The notes: generated by a model from the sequence alone, not told the origin. DNA of 64,000 nt from Shinella pollutisoli (GCF_024609765.1 NZ_JANFDG010000013.1:1-64000); one strand, 5' to 3'. Positions 18,725 to 28,403 are shown, counted from the first letter of the stretch. A program made the numbers and translations.

Positions 18725-19356
18725 CGAACCGCATTACCCTCGTCTACGTCCTCCTGATGACCGCCGTCGTCGTCGCCTCGAACGTGCTGGTGCAGTTCCC
18801 GCTTTCGGGCACGCTCTTCGGCATCAGCCTCGGCGACCTCCTCACCTACGGCGCCTTCACCTATCCGGTCGCCTTCCTCATCACCGACCTCACCAACCGC
18901 CAGTTCGGGCCGCGGGTGGCGCGGCGCGTGGTGGCGGCGGGCTTCATCGTCGCGGTGTTCTTCTCGTTCGCCGCCTCGACGCCGCGCATCGCCATCGCCT
19001 CGGGCTCGGCCTTCCTCGCGGGGCAGCTCCTCGACATCTCCGTCTTCAACCGGCTGCGCCGGCAGACCTGGTGGCGCGCGCCGCTGATCGCCTCGCTGAT
19101 CGGCTCGATGCTCGACACCGTGCTGTTCTTCTCCTTCGCCTTCGCGCCGGCCTTCTCGCTGTTCGGGCCGAACGACGACTTCGCCATCGAATGGGCGCCG
19201 ATCCTCGGCGTGCTTTCGGCCGAGGCGCCGCGCTGGATCTCCTGGGCGATGGGCGATTTCTCGGTGAAGGTGCTCGTCGGCTTCGTCATGCTGCTGCCCT
19301 ACGGGGCACTGATGAGCAGGCTGAAGCCGATGCCGGGCGTGGAAAAGCTCGCCTGA
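18718..19356 (+). CDS. queuosine precursor transporter (VUT/YhhQ, COG1738)
   Basis: A 212-residue protein with about six hydrophobic segments. The segment GDLLTYGAFTYPVAFLITDLTNR, quoted here only by its core FLITDLTNR, is the hallmark of the VUT (DUF165/YhhQ) family; AVFFSFAAS and FSVKVLVGFVMLLPYG follow. E. coli YhhQ imports preQ0/preQ1 for queuosine tRNA modification. The start codon lies inside the 3' strand of the riboswitch pseudoknot described above, which independently supports this function. Confidence 0.9.
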   Translation: MQANRITLVYVLLMTAVVVASNVLVQFPLSGTLFGISLGDLLTYGAFTYPVAFLITDLTNRQFGPRVARRVVAAGFIVAVFFSFAASTPRIAIASGSAFLAGQLLDISVFNRLRRQTWWRAPLIASLIGSMLDTVLFFSFAFAPAFSLFGPNDDFAIEWAPILGVLSAEAPRWISWAMGDFSVKVLVGFVMLLPYGALMSRLKPMPGVEKLA

Positions 19357-19372
19357 GGACGATAGCGCTTCA

Positions 19373-19494
19373 AGCCCCCTCATCCGGCTGCCGCCACCGT
19401 CTCCCCGCACGGGAGAAGGCGAAGAACGCAAACGTCTCGTCTTTCCTTCTCCCCTGCGGGGAGACGGTGGCCCGGAGGGCCGGATGAGAGGGCG
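19373..19494. repeat. RIME-like palindromic repeat pair
   Basis: CCCCCTCATCCGGCTGCCGCCACC with CTCCCCGC/GGGAGAAG, a 30-base spacer, then CTTCTCCCCTGCGGGGAGACGG with GGCCCGGAGGGCCGGATGAG form two facing copies of the repeat seen at four other places in the window. Confidence 0.75.
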
Positions 19495-19502
19495 GCGCGG
19501 CT

Positions 19503-20522
19503 CTACTTCTCCTGCAGCAGGCGGAACTCCAGCATCAGGTTGCGCTGGAGGATCGAGTGGTTGTCGTCGGAGACGACGACGATGCGGATCTCGCCGTCCT
19601 CCATCGCCACCACGTCCATGCCTTCCATGTTGTCGATCTGCTGGCTGAGGTCGGCGTCGATCAGCACCTCGCCGTCGAGGACGGCGCCGGGGCGGATCGC
19701 CGCGCCGTCGAAACGGCGGATGCGCATGCCCACGCCGTCCGACAGGCGGAAGCGGCGTTCCAGAAGCAGGAGGTCGCCGTTCGGCAGGAAGGCGCCGTCG
19801 GTCACGTCCCACGGGTCCTCGCGCCGCACCGCGAAGGTGCCGGCACGCGGGCCGTCGAGGACGGCGGCGAGCAGGTGGCCGTCGGCATCGAGGCTGCGCT
19901 CGGCGACGGTGACGGGCACGGCGCCGAGCGGCCCCGCCTCCGGCGCCATGGCGAGCGTCTCCAGCCCGCGATTGGTGCGCATCTCCGAACGCGGGAAGGG
20001 GAAGGGCAGGCGGCGCGACGGCTTCGCCTCCATGAAGCCGGGGTCCGGATAGGCGTCGATGCGGTGGCGGCCCTCGTAGCTGACGAGAAGCTCGCCCGCG
20101 CCGATCGCCAGCCCCTCCGCATCCATCCGCGCCTTGTTGCTCTCCGTCCGGCCGTTCTCGTCGAGCATCGAGCGCACCGCCACGTCGGCAAGTCCGCCGA
20201 GCCGGCCGTCCGCGCCGCGCGTGACGCGGCCCGTCAGCCAGTGGCCGGTGTCGAGCACGGCGACGAAATGCTCGCGGTCGGCGCGGAAGCGGATCGCCGA
20301 GACGGCGCCGAGCAGCGGGTCGGACGAGGAGTAGACGATGCCGCCGAGGAATTCGAGCTTGCCGAACACCTGTCTGTCGGAGCCGAAGGCGAAGCTCGAC
20401 AGGGCGCGGCTTGCGACGGGGAGATCGGTGCCGTCGGCGGCCGCCGGTTGCAGGCTCGCAAGCGAAAGGCAGGCCGACAGCGCGAGGAGGCGCAGGTGGC
20501 GTCCGACGCGAAGGCCGGCCAC
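19503..20522 (-). CDS. esterase-like activity of phytase family protein
   Basis: A 339-residue secreted protein. A signal peptide ends near AAADG (about residue 30). The rest is a beta-propeller-type domain with LGGIVYSSSDP, DAEGLAI and RTNRGLETLAMAP, the segments typical of the 'esterase-like activity of phytase' family (PF13449). The start is GTG at 20522, only four bases after the cobT stop, so it is probably translated with cobT. Substrate unknown. The same pairing with cobT is seen in rhizobia. Confidence 0.82.
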   Translation of the reverse strand: MAGLRVGRHLRLLALSACLSLASLQPAAADGTDLPVASRALSSFAFGSDRQVFGKLEFLGGIVYSSSDPLLGAVSAIRFRADREHFVAVLDTGHWLTGRVTRGADGRLGGLADVAVRSMLDENGRTESNKARMDAEGLAIGAGELLVSYEGRHRIDAYPDPGFMEAKPSRRLPFPFPRSEMRTNRGLETLAMAPEAGPLGAVPVTVAERSLDADGHLLAAVLDGPRAGTFAVRREDPWDVTDGAFLPNGDLLLLERRFRLSDGVGMRIRRFDGAAIRPGAVLDGEVLIDADLSQQIDNMEGMDVVAMEDGEIRIVVVSDDNHSILQRNLMLEFRLLQEK

Positions 20523-20526
20523 GCCC

Positions 20527-22428
20527 TCAGCCCGCCCGGCGCCGGCCGGCCGGCCGGCGGCTCGTCGATTCGTCGGCGAAGAGCGAGGCGAGCTGCTCGG
20601 TCATGGCTCCGGCGAGCTCGTCGGCATCGACGATGGTGACGGCGCGGCGGTAGTAGCGGGTGACGTCGTGGCCGATGCCGATGGCCAGCAGCTCGACCGG
20701 CGAGCGCGTCTCGATCTGCTCGATCACCGCGCGCAGATGCCGTTCGAGATAGTTGCCGGGGTTCACCGACAGCGTCGAATCGTCGACCGGCGCGCCGTCC
20801 GAGATCATCATCAGGATGCGCCGCTGCTCGGAGCGGCCGAGCAGGCGGTTGTGCGCCCAGATCAGCGCCTCGCCGTCGATGTTCTCCTTGAGCAGGCCCT
20901 CGCGCATCATCAGGCCGAGGTTGCGGCGCGCACGCCGCCAGGGGGCGTCGGCGGCCTTGTAGACGATGTGGCGCAGGTCGTTGAGGCGGCCCGGCGATTG
21001 CGGCTTGCCGCTCGCCAGCCATTTTTCGCGCGACTGGCCGCCTTTCCAGGCCTTGGTGGTGAAGCCGAGGATCTCCACCTTGACGCCGCAGCGCTCCAGC
21101 GTGCGGGCGAGGATGTCGGCGCAGGTGGCGGCGACCGTGATCGGCCGGCCGCGCATCGAGCCGGAATTGTCGATGAGCAGCGTCACGACGGTGTCGCGGA
21201 AGGTCGTGTCCTTCTCGCGCTTGAAGGAGAGCGGCTGCATCGGGTCGATGATGATGCGCTGCAGGCGGGCGCTGTCGAGGTAGCCCTCCTCCAGGTCGAA
21301 TTCCCAGGCGCGGTTCTGCTGCGCCATCAACCTTCGTTGCAGGCGGTTGGCGAGCCGGCCGACCGCGCCCTGCAGGTGGGCGAGCTGCTTGTCGAGGAAG
21401 GCGCGCAGCCGCTCGAGCTCGGCCTCGTCGCAGAGTTCTTCCGCCGTGATCGTCTCGTCGAATTCCTCGGTGAAGACGGTGTAGTCGACCTTCTCGTTGA
21501 AGTCGGTGAAGGGATCGGCCGGGCGGCGGGTCTCGCCGGGCGTCTCGCTGTCGTCGCTGTCGTCGTCGGCGAGGTCGTCGTCGGAAATCTCCGCGCCGTC
21601 CATCTCGCCTTCGTCCATCTCCTCGTCGGAGGTCTGGTTCTCCTCGGCGGGTGCGGCCTCGTCGCCGGCCTCCTCCTGGGATTCCGTGTCCTCCTGCTCG
21701 TCGCTGCGCGGCTGGTCCTCGTCCTCCGGCGTCTCGCTGTCGTCCGGCTCGATCTCCTCGTCGCTGAGGTCTTCGGCGACGTTCATGGAGGCGAGCATGT
21801 GACGCACGACGCGGGCGAAGGCCTGCTGGTCGTTCATCGTGCCGGCAAGCCCGGTCATGTCCGTGCCGGCCTTGTCCTCCAGGTAGTCGCGCCAGAGGTC
21901 GAGCACCTTGCCGGCGGAGGCGGGCGGGGCCTGGCCCGTCAGCTTCTCGCGCACGATGAGGGCGACGGCCTCGGCGAGCGGCGCGTCGGCCTGGCGGCTG
22001 ATCGCGCCGAAATTCGCCTTGGTATATTTCTCCGACAGCACGGCGTCGAGATTCTGTGCCATGCCGCGCATGCGGTTGGCGCCGATCGCCTCGACGCGCG
22101 CCTGCTCGACGGCGTCGAAGATGGCGCGGGCGTCCGCGCCCTCGGGCGACATGGTGGCGTGGACGCGGGCGTCGTGACAGGCCTTGCGCAGCGCCATGGA
22201 ATCGCCGAGCCCGCGGGTGACGGCGACCTCGGACGGCGTCGGACGCTTGGAGAGCTCCGGCAGGCGGATGCGCTCGCCGGTCATGCCGGGACGCTCGTTG
22301 GCGAAGGAGACCTCCACCTCGGCGTCGCCGGACACCGCGCGCACGCAGCCCGTCACCGCGCGGCGGAACGGCTCCACGTCGACCACGCCGCCGGGCTTCG
22401 GCCTCAGATTGTCACCGCGAGCAGCCAT
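20527..22428 (-). CDS. cobT: cobaltochelatase subunit CobT
   Basis: A 633-residue protein that, with CobS, forms the AAA+ engine inserting cobalt into hydrogenobyrinic diamide together with CobN. The middle (about residues 210-290) is a highly acidic linker of D/E repeats. The C-terminal third is a VWA domain with the MIDAS motif [11 protein letters not shown], and [13 protein letters not shown] follows. The acidic stretch and length match Rhizobiales CobT. GGAGAAGG precedes the ATG. It lies 19 bases after cobS. Confidence 0.96.
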   Translation of the reverse strand: MAARGDNLRPKPGGVVDVEPFRRAVTGCVRAVSGDAEVEVSFANERPGMTGERIRLPELSKRPTPSEVAVTRGLGDSMALRKACHDARVHATMSPEGADARAIFDAVEQARVEAIGANRMRGMAQNLDAVLSEKYTKANFGAISRQADAPLAEAVALIVREKLTGQAPPASAGKVLDLWRDYLEDKAGTDMTGLAGTMNDQQAFARVVRHMLASMNVAEDLSDEEIEPDDSETPEDEDQPRSDEQEDTESQEEAGDEAAPAEENQTSDEEMDEGEMDGAEISDDDLADDDSDDSETPGETRRPADPFTDFNEKVDYTVFTEEFDETITAEELCDEAELERLRAFLDKQLAHLQGAVGRLANRLQRRLMAQQNRAWEFDLEEGYLDSARLQRIIIDPMQPLSFKREKDTTFRDTVVTLLIDNSGSMRGRPITVAATCADILARTLERCGVKVEILGFTTKAWKGGQSREKWLASGKPQSPGRLNDLRHIVYKAADAPWRRARRNLGLMMREGLLKENIDGEALIWAHNRLLGRSEQRRILMMISDGAPVDDSTLSVNPGNYLERHLRAVIEQIETRSPVELLAIGIGHDVTRYYRRAVTIVDADELAGAMTEQLASLFADESTSRRPAGRRRAG

Positions 22429-22447
22429 GGCCTTCTCCGCGCGGCCC

Positions 22448-23446
22448 TCAGGCCGTCGCCTCCAGCACGATGTTGGCCGCGCTCTCCTTCAGCTCGACGC
22501 CGAAGGCGCGCTGGTAGAGCTCGGCCACCAGCGTGCGCTCCAGCTCGTCGCACTTGTTGAGGAAGGTGACGCGGAAGGCGAAGGCGATGTCGCCGAAGAT
22601 CTCCGCGTTCTCCGCCCAGGTGATGACCGTGCGCGGGCTCATGACGGTGGAGAGGTCGCCGTTGATGAAGGCGGCGCGCGTCAAGTCGGCGACGCGCACC
22701 ATGCGCGAGATCGTCTCGCGGCCGTCCTTGGCCGAAGCGAGCTTCTTCACCTTGGCGGCGACGATCGACACCTCGTTGTCGTGCGGCAGGTAGTTGAGCG
22801 TGGTGACGATCGACCAGCGGTCCATCTGCGCCTGGTTGATCTGCTGCGTGCCGTGGTAGAGGCCGGTCGTATCGCCGAGGCCGACCGTGTTGGCAGTGGC
22901 GAACAGGCGGAAGGCCGGATGCGGGCGGATGACGCGGCTCTGGTCGAGCAGCGTCAGCCGGCCGGAGGATTCCAGCACGCGCTGGATGACGAACATCACG
23001 TCCGGACGCCCCGCGTCGTATTCGTCGAAGACGAGCGCGACATTGTGCTGGTAGGCCCAGGGCAGGATGCCGTCCTTGAATTCCGTGACCTGCAAGCCGT
23101 CCTTGATGACGATCGCGTCCTTGCCGACGAGGTCGATGCGGCTCACGTGGCTGTCGAGGTTGACGCGCACGCAGGGCCAGTTGAGGCGGGCGGCGACCTG
23201 CTCGATATGGGTCGACTTGCCGGTGCCGTGATAGCCGGAGACCATGACGCGGCGGTTGTGGGCGAAGCCGGCGAGGATGGCGAGCGTCGTCTCCCGGTCG
23301 AAGAGGTAGTCCGGGTCGAGATCGGGCACGTAGGCGTCCGGCTTGGAATAGGCCGGCACCCGGATGTCCGTGTCGATGCCGAAGACCTCCCTGACGGACA
23401 CCGTGGTGTCGGGGAGGTTGGAAATGTCGATATCCATCTTGCTCAT
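22448..23446 (-). CDS. cobS: cobaltochelatase subunit CobS
   Basis: A 332-residue AAA+ ATPase. Walker A is GYHGTGKST (about residues 106-114), Walker [10 protein letters not shown], and sensor I is LFATANTVG. It pairs with CobT in aerobic cobalamin synthesis. ATG at 23446 has GGAG 5 bases upstream; a GTG one codon earlier is less likely. It heads the cobS-cobT-esterase operon. Confidence 0.96.
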   Translation of the reverse strand: MSKMDIDISNLPDTTVSVREVFGIDTDIRVPAYSKPDAYVPDLDPDYLFDRETTLAILAGFAHNRRVMVSGYHGTGKSTHIEQVAARLNWPCVRVNLDSHVSRIDLVGKDAIVIKDGLQVTEFKDGILPWAYQHNVALVFDEYDAGRPDVMFVIQRVLESSGRLTLLDQSRVIRPHPAFRLFATANTVGLGDTTGLYHGTQQINQAQMDRWSIVTTLNYLPHDNEVSIVAAKVKKLASAKDGRETISRMVRVADLTRAAFINGDLSTVMSPRTVITWAENAEIFGDIAFAFRVTFLNKCDELERTLVAELYQRAFGVELKESAANIVLEATA

Positions 23447-23565
23447 CACGTCTCCGCGGGCGAAAGCCGCGCGTGCGCCCGCCCCAATATCTGCTGTCGC
23501 CGTTCAGGCTTTCGCCTAGCCGCATTCGTGCAACGCCGGATGATTCCATCCGGTTGCAAGATGCT

Positions 23566-24183
23566 CTAGCAGAAGCCGGCCTGCTTTAACAATTGATATG
23601 CCTGGATGACCGCCCGAAAACGCTCCTCCGAGCCCCTGTCTCCGCCATTTGCATCGGGATGATGCTTTTTGACAAGGGCCTTGTAGGCCGACTTGATGTC
23701 GTCCGCGGTGGCGGTCGCCGTCAGGCCCAGCGTGTCGTAAGCCTTGGCCTCCAGGGTCTTCAGTTTTCGCGCGCGCGGTTCGGGCCGCGCGTTGCGGCCC
23801 TGTTCGAAGAAGCCGAAGGGGTCGCGGATGCGCTGATTTGCCCCGGCGGTGCCGGAGCGTGCCGTGCCCTGCGCCGGGCCGTTCTTCGCCGCCTTGTTGA
23901 CGCCGATGGTCCAGGTCGGGCGGTGGCCGGTGATCGCCTCCTTCTGGTAGCGGGCGATCTCGCTGTCGGAAAGGCCGGAGAAGTAGTTGTAGCCCTTGTT
24001 GTATTCCTTGACGTGCTCGAAGCAGAACATGAAATACTGGCCTTCCGCGTTGCGCCCGACCGGCGCGCGGTGCACGGCATTCTCCTCGCAGCCGTCCCAC
24101 TGGCAGGTGGGCGCCGTGCGTTCGGGCCGCTCCACCCGCCGCCGCGTGCGGATGCGGTCGAAATATTTGGAATCGAGTTTCAT
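23566..24183 (-). CDS. J-domain (DnaJ-like) protein
   Basis: A 205-residue protein. The C-terminal part is a J domain: AYDTLGLTATATADDIKSAY then KKHHPDANGG, with the HPD tripeptide that stimulates Hsp70 ATPase. The N-terminal half holds CQWDGCEENAVHRAPVG and FCFEHVKEYNKGYNYF, a cysteine/histidine-containing region probably binding a metal. This two-part architecture is common in alphaproteobacteria next to bolA and cobST. The ATG is only 7 bases from a -10 box, suggesting a leaderless transcript. Confidence 0.88.
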   Translation of the reverse strand: MKLDSKYFDRIRTRRRVERPERTAPTCQWDGCEENAVHRAPVGRNAEGQYFMFCFEHVKEYNKGYNYFSGLSDSEIARYQKEAITGHRPTWTIGVNKAAKNGPAQGTARSGTAGANQRIRDPFGFFEQGRNARPEPRARKLKTLEAKAYDTLGLTATATADDIKSAYKALVKKHHPDANGGDRGSEERFRAVIQAYQLLKQAGFC

Positions 24184-24190
24184 GGCCCTG

Positions 24191-24219
24191 ATTATGGGGT
24201 CGCGGGGCCCCGCCAACAA
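24191..24219 (-). promoter_or_regulatory. candidate promoter of the J-domain gene, leaderless
   Basis: On the minus strand TTGTTG and CATAAT are 17 bases apart. The spacer contains the perfect 12-base palindrome GCGGGGCCCCGC (24202-24213). The predicted start point coincides with the A of the ATG or lies one or two bases before it, and there is no good ribosome-binding site. Confidence 0.45.
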
Positions 24220-24274
24220 GAATTGACAAAGCGGATTGTTGCTGGCTTGGTGGAACCATTTGCGAGGTTTTCCG

Positions 24275-24556
24275 ATGTCCATCCGCACAAGCATCGAGGA
24301 GAAGCTGACGGCCGCTTTCGCGCCCGAGCGTCTCGAGGTGATCAACGAGAGCGGGCTGCATGTCGGCCACCAGCCGGGCTTCGACGGCGAGGGCGAGACG
24401 CACATGCGGGTGCGCATCGTCGCGCCGGCCTTCGCCGGCATGGGCCGCGTCGCCCGCCACCGGGCGATCAACGACCTGCTGACGTCGGAATTCGACGCGG
24501 GGCTGCATGCGCTCGCCGTGGAAGCCGCCGCGCCCGGCGAGCCGGTCCGCTGGTGA
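24275..24556 (+). CDS. bolA: BolA family protein
   Basis: A 93-residue protein of the BolA/IbaG type. It has the SGLHVGHQPG loop with the conserved metal-ligand histidine, the SLL-type RAINDLLTSEF helix, and a C-terminal HALAVEAAAP strand. BolA proteins act with monothiol glutaredoxins in iron-sulfur and iron homeostasis. It is divergent from the J-domain gene and converges on the CNNM-type gene with stops touching. Confidence 0.92.
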   Translation: MSIRTSIEEKLTAAFAPERLEVINESGLHVGHQPGFDGEGETHMRVRIVAPAFAGMGRVARHRAINDLLTSEFDAGLHALAVEAAAPGEPVRW

Positions 24557-25447
24557 TCAGGACGCGGCCGGCGGCAGGTCGGCGGGGCGGATGCGCAGCC
24601 GGGTGAGGCGGTTCTTCACCCGCTTCATGACGATGAAGCGCTTGCCGTAGAAGGTGAAGGCCTGGCGCTCCTCGGGGATCGACTTCGATTCGTGGATGAC
24701 GAGGCCGGCGATCGTCGTCGCCTCCTCGTCCGGCAGGTTCCAGTCGAGCGCGCGGTTGAGATCGCGGATCGGCACGCCGCCGTCGACGACGATGGAGCCG
24801 TCCGCCTCCTGGCGTACGCCCTGCAGGTCGATGCTGTGCTCGTCGGAAATGTCGCCGACGATCTCCTTCAGGATGTCCTGCAGCGTGACGAGGCCCTGCA
24901 CCTCGCCATATTCGTCGACCACGGTCGCGAAGATCTCCTTGCGCCGGAAAAAGGCGTTGAGCTGGTCCTTGAGGCTGGTGGTCTCCGGCACGAACCACGG
25001 CCTCTGCGCCACTTCGGTGATGTCGAGGTTCCTCGGCTCGACGCCGGGCTGGGCGAGCGCGCGCAAAAGGTCCTTGGCATGGACGACGCCGACGATGTTG
25101 TCGGTCGAGCCGCGCCAGAGCGGCATGCGCGTATAGGGGCTTTCGAGCATCGCCTTGACGATCGTCTCGGGCGGGTCGTCGGCATTGAGGCCGCGCATCG
25201 CCGTGCGGTGGATCATGATGTCGGAGACTTCCAGCGCGGAGAGGTCGAGGCCGTTGCCGACGCGGTCGGCCCGGCCGGCGTCGGACTGCGACGGGCCGGC
25301 GCGGCGCTCGCCCTCGCTCTCGGCCGCCTGCGGGCGGCGCAGATATGCGTCCCTCCAGCGCAGCAGGAGGACGAGGCCGACGAGCAACCCCGCGACCAGC
25401 GGCAGGAAGAGCCAGTAACCGGAGGCGACGGGCACGGCGCCGTTCAT
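24557..25447 (-). CDS. CBS/CorC-HlyC domain protein (CNNM-like, lacking most of DUF21)
   Basis: A 296-residue protein. One membrane segment (about residues 10-30) is followed by a basic linker, two CBS repeats (about residues 72-195, with PYTRMPLWRG and DEYGEVQGLVTLQDIL) and a C-terminal CorC/HlyC domain (DGSIVVDGG to RIRPADLP). Full-length family members have about 420 residues with a four-helix DUF21 domain in front; here only one helix remains. It is likely a magnesium/cobalt-efflux-related protein. It overlaps aroB by 4 bases. Confidence 0.85.
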   Translation of the reverse strand: MNGAVPVASGYWLFLPLVAGLLVGLVLLLRWRDAYLRRPQAAESEGERRAGPSQSDAGRADRVGNGLDLSALEVSDIMIHRTAMRGLNADDPPETIVKAMLESPYTRMPLWRGSTDNIVGVVHAKDLLRALAQPGVEPRNLDITEVAQRPWFVPETTSLKDQLNAFFRRKEIFATVVDEYGEVQGLVTLQDILKEIVGDISDEHSIDLQGVRQEADGSIVVDGGVPIRDLNRALDWNLPDEEATTIAGLVIHESKSIPEERQAFTFYGKRFIVMKRVKNRLTRLRIRPADLPPAAS

Positions 25448-26571
25448 GCCGACAGCTTCTCCTTCAGGAAGGCGAGGACCTCGGACTGCGGCACGTCGTC
25501 GGCGACGAAGGACCGGCCGATGCCGCGCGTCAGGATGAAGGTGAGCTTGCCGGCCTTGACCTTCTTGTCCTGGGCGATGGCGTCCATCAGCACCTCGGCC
25601 GGCGGCAGGCCGCCGGGGATCTCATGGACGGATGTCGGCAGGCCGACTTCCCTGAGATGCGCCTCGACGCGGCTGCCGTCGTCGGGGCTCGCGAGGTTCA
25701 TGCGGGCGGAGAACTGGTGGGCGAGCACCATGCCGATCGAGACCCCCTCGCCATGGACGAGGCGGGCGCTGTCGTATTGCGTCGCCGCCTCCAGCGCGTG
25801 GCCGAAGGTGTGGCCGAGGTTGAGCAGCGCGCGCTGGCCGTTTTCGCGCTCGTCGGCGGCCACCACGTCGGCCTTGGCCTGGCAGCTCCCGGCGATCGCC
25901 TCGATGCGGGCGGGACCGCCGGCGAAGACGTCGCGCCAGTTCTTCTCCAGCCAGTCGAAGAAGTCCGGCTTGTCGATCAGCCCGTATTTGGCGACCTCGG
26001 CATAGCCGGCGCGGAACTCGCGGGGCGAGAGCGTGTCGAGCACGTCGGTGTCGGCGAGCACGAGGTCGGGCTGGTGGAAGACGCCGATCAGGTTCTTGCC
26101 GTGGGGGGAGTTGATGCCGGTCTTGCCGCCGACGGAGGAATCGACCTGGGCGAGCAGCGAGGTCGGCACCTGGATGAAGCGCGAGCCGCGCCGGACGATG
26201 CCGGCGGCAAAGCCGGTGAGATCGCCGATGACGCCGCCGCCGAGCGCCACCACCGCGTCGTTGCGCTCGATGCGGGCGGCGAGCACCTTGTCGCAGACCG
26301 CCATCAGCGGCTCGAAGCTCTTCGTCTTCTCGCCGGCCGGCAGGACCAGCGAGACGGCGTCGATGCCTTCGGCGGCAAGGGCCGCCATGAAGGCGTCGAG
26401 ATAGAGGGGAGCGACGTGCTCGTCGGTGACGACGGCGATCTTCCGGCCCTTCAGGCGGCCGGCGATCTCGCGGCCGGCCGAGGCGATCAGGCCGGGGCCG
26501 ATCAGGATGTCGTAGGCGCGCTCGCCGAGCTCGACGCGGACGGTGCGGCGGTTGGGGGTGTCGGCGGTCAT
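25444..26571 (-). CDS. aroB: 3-dehydroquinate synthase
   Basis: A 375-residue enzyme of the shikimate pathway that converts DAHP to 3-dehydroquinate. It contains the NAD-binding GGGVIGDLTGFAAG, QVPTSLLAQVDSSVGGKTGIN and NLGHTFGHALE, the last holding zinc-ligand histidines. It overlaps aroK by 4 bases (ATGA) and the CNNM-like gene at its other end, so the three form one translationally coupled operon. Confidence 0.97.
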   Translation of the reverse strand: MTADTPNRRTVRVELGERAYDILIGPGLIASAGREIAGRLKGRKIAVVTDEHVAPLYLDAFMAALAAEGIDAVSLVLPAGEKTKSFEPLMAVCDKVLAARIERNDAVVALGGGVIGDLTGFAAGIVRRGSRFIQVPTSLLAQVDSSVGGKTGINSPHGKNLIGVFHQPDLVLADTDVLDTLSPREFRAGYAEVAKYGLIDKPDFFDWLEKNWRDVFAGGPARIEAIAGSCQAKADVVAADERENGQRALLNLGHTFGHALEAATQYDSARLVHGEGVSIGMVLAHQFSARMNLASPDDGSRVEAHLREVGLPTSVHEIPGGLPPAEVLMDAIAQDKKVKAGKLTFILTRGIGRSFVADDVPQSEVLAFLKEKLSA

Positions 26572-27158
26572 TCGCTTCCTGCGTTCCTGCGGGTGGAGGC
26601 GATGGCGGCGAGCACCTCCTCCACCATGGTTTCCTTCTTCACGTCGCGCGACATGACCGTGAGATCCGCCTCGGCATAGACCGGGTAGCGGGCGTTCATC
26701 AGGTTCTCCAGCGTCTGGCGCGGGTTCTCCGTCTTGAGCAGCGGGCGGGTGTCGCGCTTGTTGACGCGCTCCCAGAGCACGTCGAGGTCGGCCTTCAGCC
26801 AGACGGTGAGGCCGCCGCGCTTGATGTGCTTGCGCGTGCGCTCGTTGATATAGGCGCCACCGCCGGTGGAGACGACGCGCGGGCCGGTGCGCAAGAGCCG
26901 CTTGATCACCCGGGTCTCGAGCGCGCGGAACTCCTCCTCGCCATAGGCGGCGAAGAGGTCGGTGATCGACATGCGCGAGACGCGCTCGATCTCGTGGTCG
27001 GAATCGATGAAGGGAATGCCGAGCGCCTGCGCCGTCAGCCGGCCGATCGCGGATTTCCCCGCCCCCATCAGGCCGATCAGCACGAGGTTGCGCCTGCCGA
27101 GCGCGGCGCGCGCCTCTTCTGCGAGCGTGAGGGGAGGCTGCTGGAGCGTCTCGGTCAT
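26568..27158 (-). CDS. aroK: shikimate kinase
   Basis: A 196-residue kinase phosphorylating shikimate with ATP. Walker A is GLMGAGKSAIG (about residues 29-39), the shikimate-binding part has DSDHEIE, and STGGGA is the conserved GGG loop. NKRDTRPLL forms the lid region. The ATG at 27158 sits about 21 bases after the predicted transcription start of the promoter at 27186-27214. First gene of aroK-aroB-CNNM. Confidence 0.96.
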   Translation of the reverse strand: MTETLQQPPLTLAEEARAALGRRNLVLIGLMGAGKSAIGRLTAQALGIPFIDSDHEIERVSRMSITDLFAAYGEEEFRALETRVIKRLLRTGPRVVSTGGGAYINERTRKHIKRGGLTVWLKADLDVLWERVNKRDTRPLLKTENPRQTLENLMNARYPVYAEADLTVMSRDVKKETMVEEVLAAIASTRRNAGSE

Positions 27159-27174
27159 GGGGCGGCCCGGTTTC

Positions 27175-27214
27175 TGTCCGCTCCGGTATCGGACAAAATT
27201 GTCCGAAGCGTCAA
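27175..27214 (-). promoter_or_regulatory. aroK promoter overlapped by an inverted-repeat operator
   Basis: On the minus strand TTGACG (27214-27209) and CGATAC (27191-27186) are 17 bases apart. The imperfect spacer carries CGGACAA-AA-TTGTCCG (27190-27205), a 7-base inverted repeat that runs into the -10 box. A third half-site, TGTCCG, is at 27175-27180. A DNA-binding protein at this site would block the promoter. The regulator is not identifiable from the window. Confidence 0.5.
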
Positions 27215-27309
27215 GCCTGCGGTGGGTCCTCGGCTCGACCCCGAGGATCCACATCCCTTGCGCTCGGCAGATGGCGGGGCGATATAGGAAGGACCCTGCG
27301 GAGAGCATC

Positions 27310-27459
27310 ATGCCGACCCTGTTCCGATTCCTGTTCTTCTGCGCCGTGATCGCCGGGTCGATCTACGGCACCATGGTCGCGCTCGTGACCTTCGTCGAGC
27401 CGACCGAGCGCGAGGTGACGATCCGCATCCCCTCCGAACGGGTGAACCCCGCGCCATGA
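27310..27459 (+). CDS. small conserved membrane protein
   Basis: A 49-residue protein with one hydrophobic helix ([21 protein letters not shown], about residues 5-25) and a short charged tail ([13 protein letters not shown]). It is divergent from aroK and overlaps xerD by ATGA, so it is coupled to xerD. Such a small protein upstream of xerD recurs in rhizobia. Function unknown. Confidence 0.75.
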   Translation: MPTLFRFLFFCAVIAGSIYGTMVALVTFVEPTEREVTIRIPSERVNPAP

Positions 27460-28403
27460 GGGACCCGTCGGCGCTGCAGGTGGAATCCTTCCTGGAGATG
27501 ATGAGCGCCGAGCGGGGTGCAGCCGCCAACACGCTGCAGTCCTACGAGCGCGACCTTTCGGATGCGCGCGCCTTCCTCAACGGGCGCGGCGTGCGGTTGA
27601 CGGAGGCCGCCTCCGGGGATCTGAGCGCCTATCTCGCCCATCTGGCGGGGCAGGGCTTCGCCCCGTCCTCGCAGGCGCGGCGGCTGTCGGCGCTCCGACA
27701 GTTCTACAGGTTCCTCTACGGCGAGGGGCTGCGGGGCGACGACCCGACCGGCATCCTCGACGCGCCGAGGAAGGGCCGGGCGCTGCCGAAGACGCTGAGC
27801 GTCGAGGACGTCGGCCGGCTGATCGAGCGGGCGGCGGCGGAAGCCGCGGAGCCCGGGCCGGACCTGCTCGTGCGCCGCCGCCTGCATGCGCTGGTCGAGC
27901 TCCTCTATGCGACGGGCATGCGCGTCAGCGAGCTCGTCTCGCTGCCGGCGAGCGTGCTGTCGCAGGCGGGGCGCTTCCTCGTCGTCCGCGGCAAGGGCAA
28001 CAAGGAACGGCTGGTGCCGCTGTCGCGTGCGGCGATCGCGGCCCTTGCCGCCTATGGCGAGGCGCTCGCCGCCGGGACGGGCGACGATCCGGCGACGGGA
28101 GACTTCCTCTTTCCGGCGAAGAGCAGGGAGGGCCACCTGCCGCGGCAGGTCTTCGCGCGCGACCTGAAGGCGCTCGCCGGTCGGGCCGGAATCCGCGCCG
28201 CGAGCCTCTCGCCGCACGTGCTGCGCCACGCCTTCGCGAGCCATCTGCTCCAGAACGGGGCGGATCTGAGGGCCGTCCAGGAACTCCTCGGCCATGCGGA
28301 CATTTCGACGACACAAATCTATACGCATGTGCTGGAAGAACGGCTGCATGCGCTGGTTCAGGCCCATCACCCCCTTGCCAAACAGGCAAAAAAGCCGGAT
28401 TAG
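27456..28403 (+). CDS. xerD: tyrosine recombinase XerD
   Basis: A 315-residue recombinase. The N-terminal SAM-like domain ([18 protein letters not shown]) is followed by the catalytic domain: arginine in [10 protein letters not shown], lysine in [35 protein letters not shown] with the nucleophilic tyrosine. XerD works with XerC at dif to resolve chromosome dimers. The position far from the prophage and next to aroK/accA argues for the housekeeping enzyme and not the prophage integrase. Confidence 0.95.
   Translation: MRDPSALQVESFLEMMSAERGAAANTLQSYERDLSDARAFLNGRGVRLTEAASGDLSAYLAHLAGQGFAPSSQARRLSALRQFYRFLYGEGLRGDDPTGILDAPRKGRALPKTLSVEDVGRLIERAAAEAAEPGPDLLVRRRLHALVELLYATGMRVSELVSLPASVLSQAGRFLVVRGKGNKERLVPLSRAAIAALAAYGEALAAGTGDDPATGDFLFPAKSREGHLPRQVFARDLKALAGRAGIRAASLSPHVLRHAFASHLLQNGADLRAVQELLGHADISTTQIYTHVLEERLHALVQAHHPLAKQAKKPD

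Noticed and set aside
27456-28403. xerD as the prophage integrase
   Set aside because: It is embedded in the aroK/accA housekeeping region about 7 kb from the tRNA and coupled to a conserved small gene.
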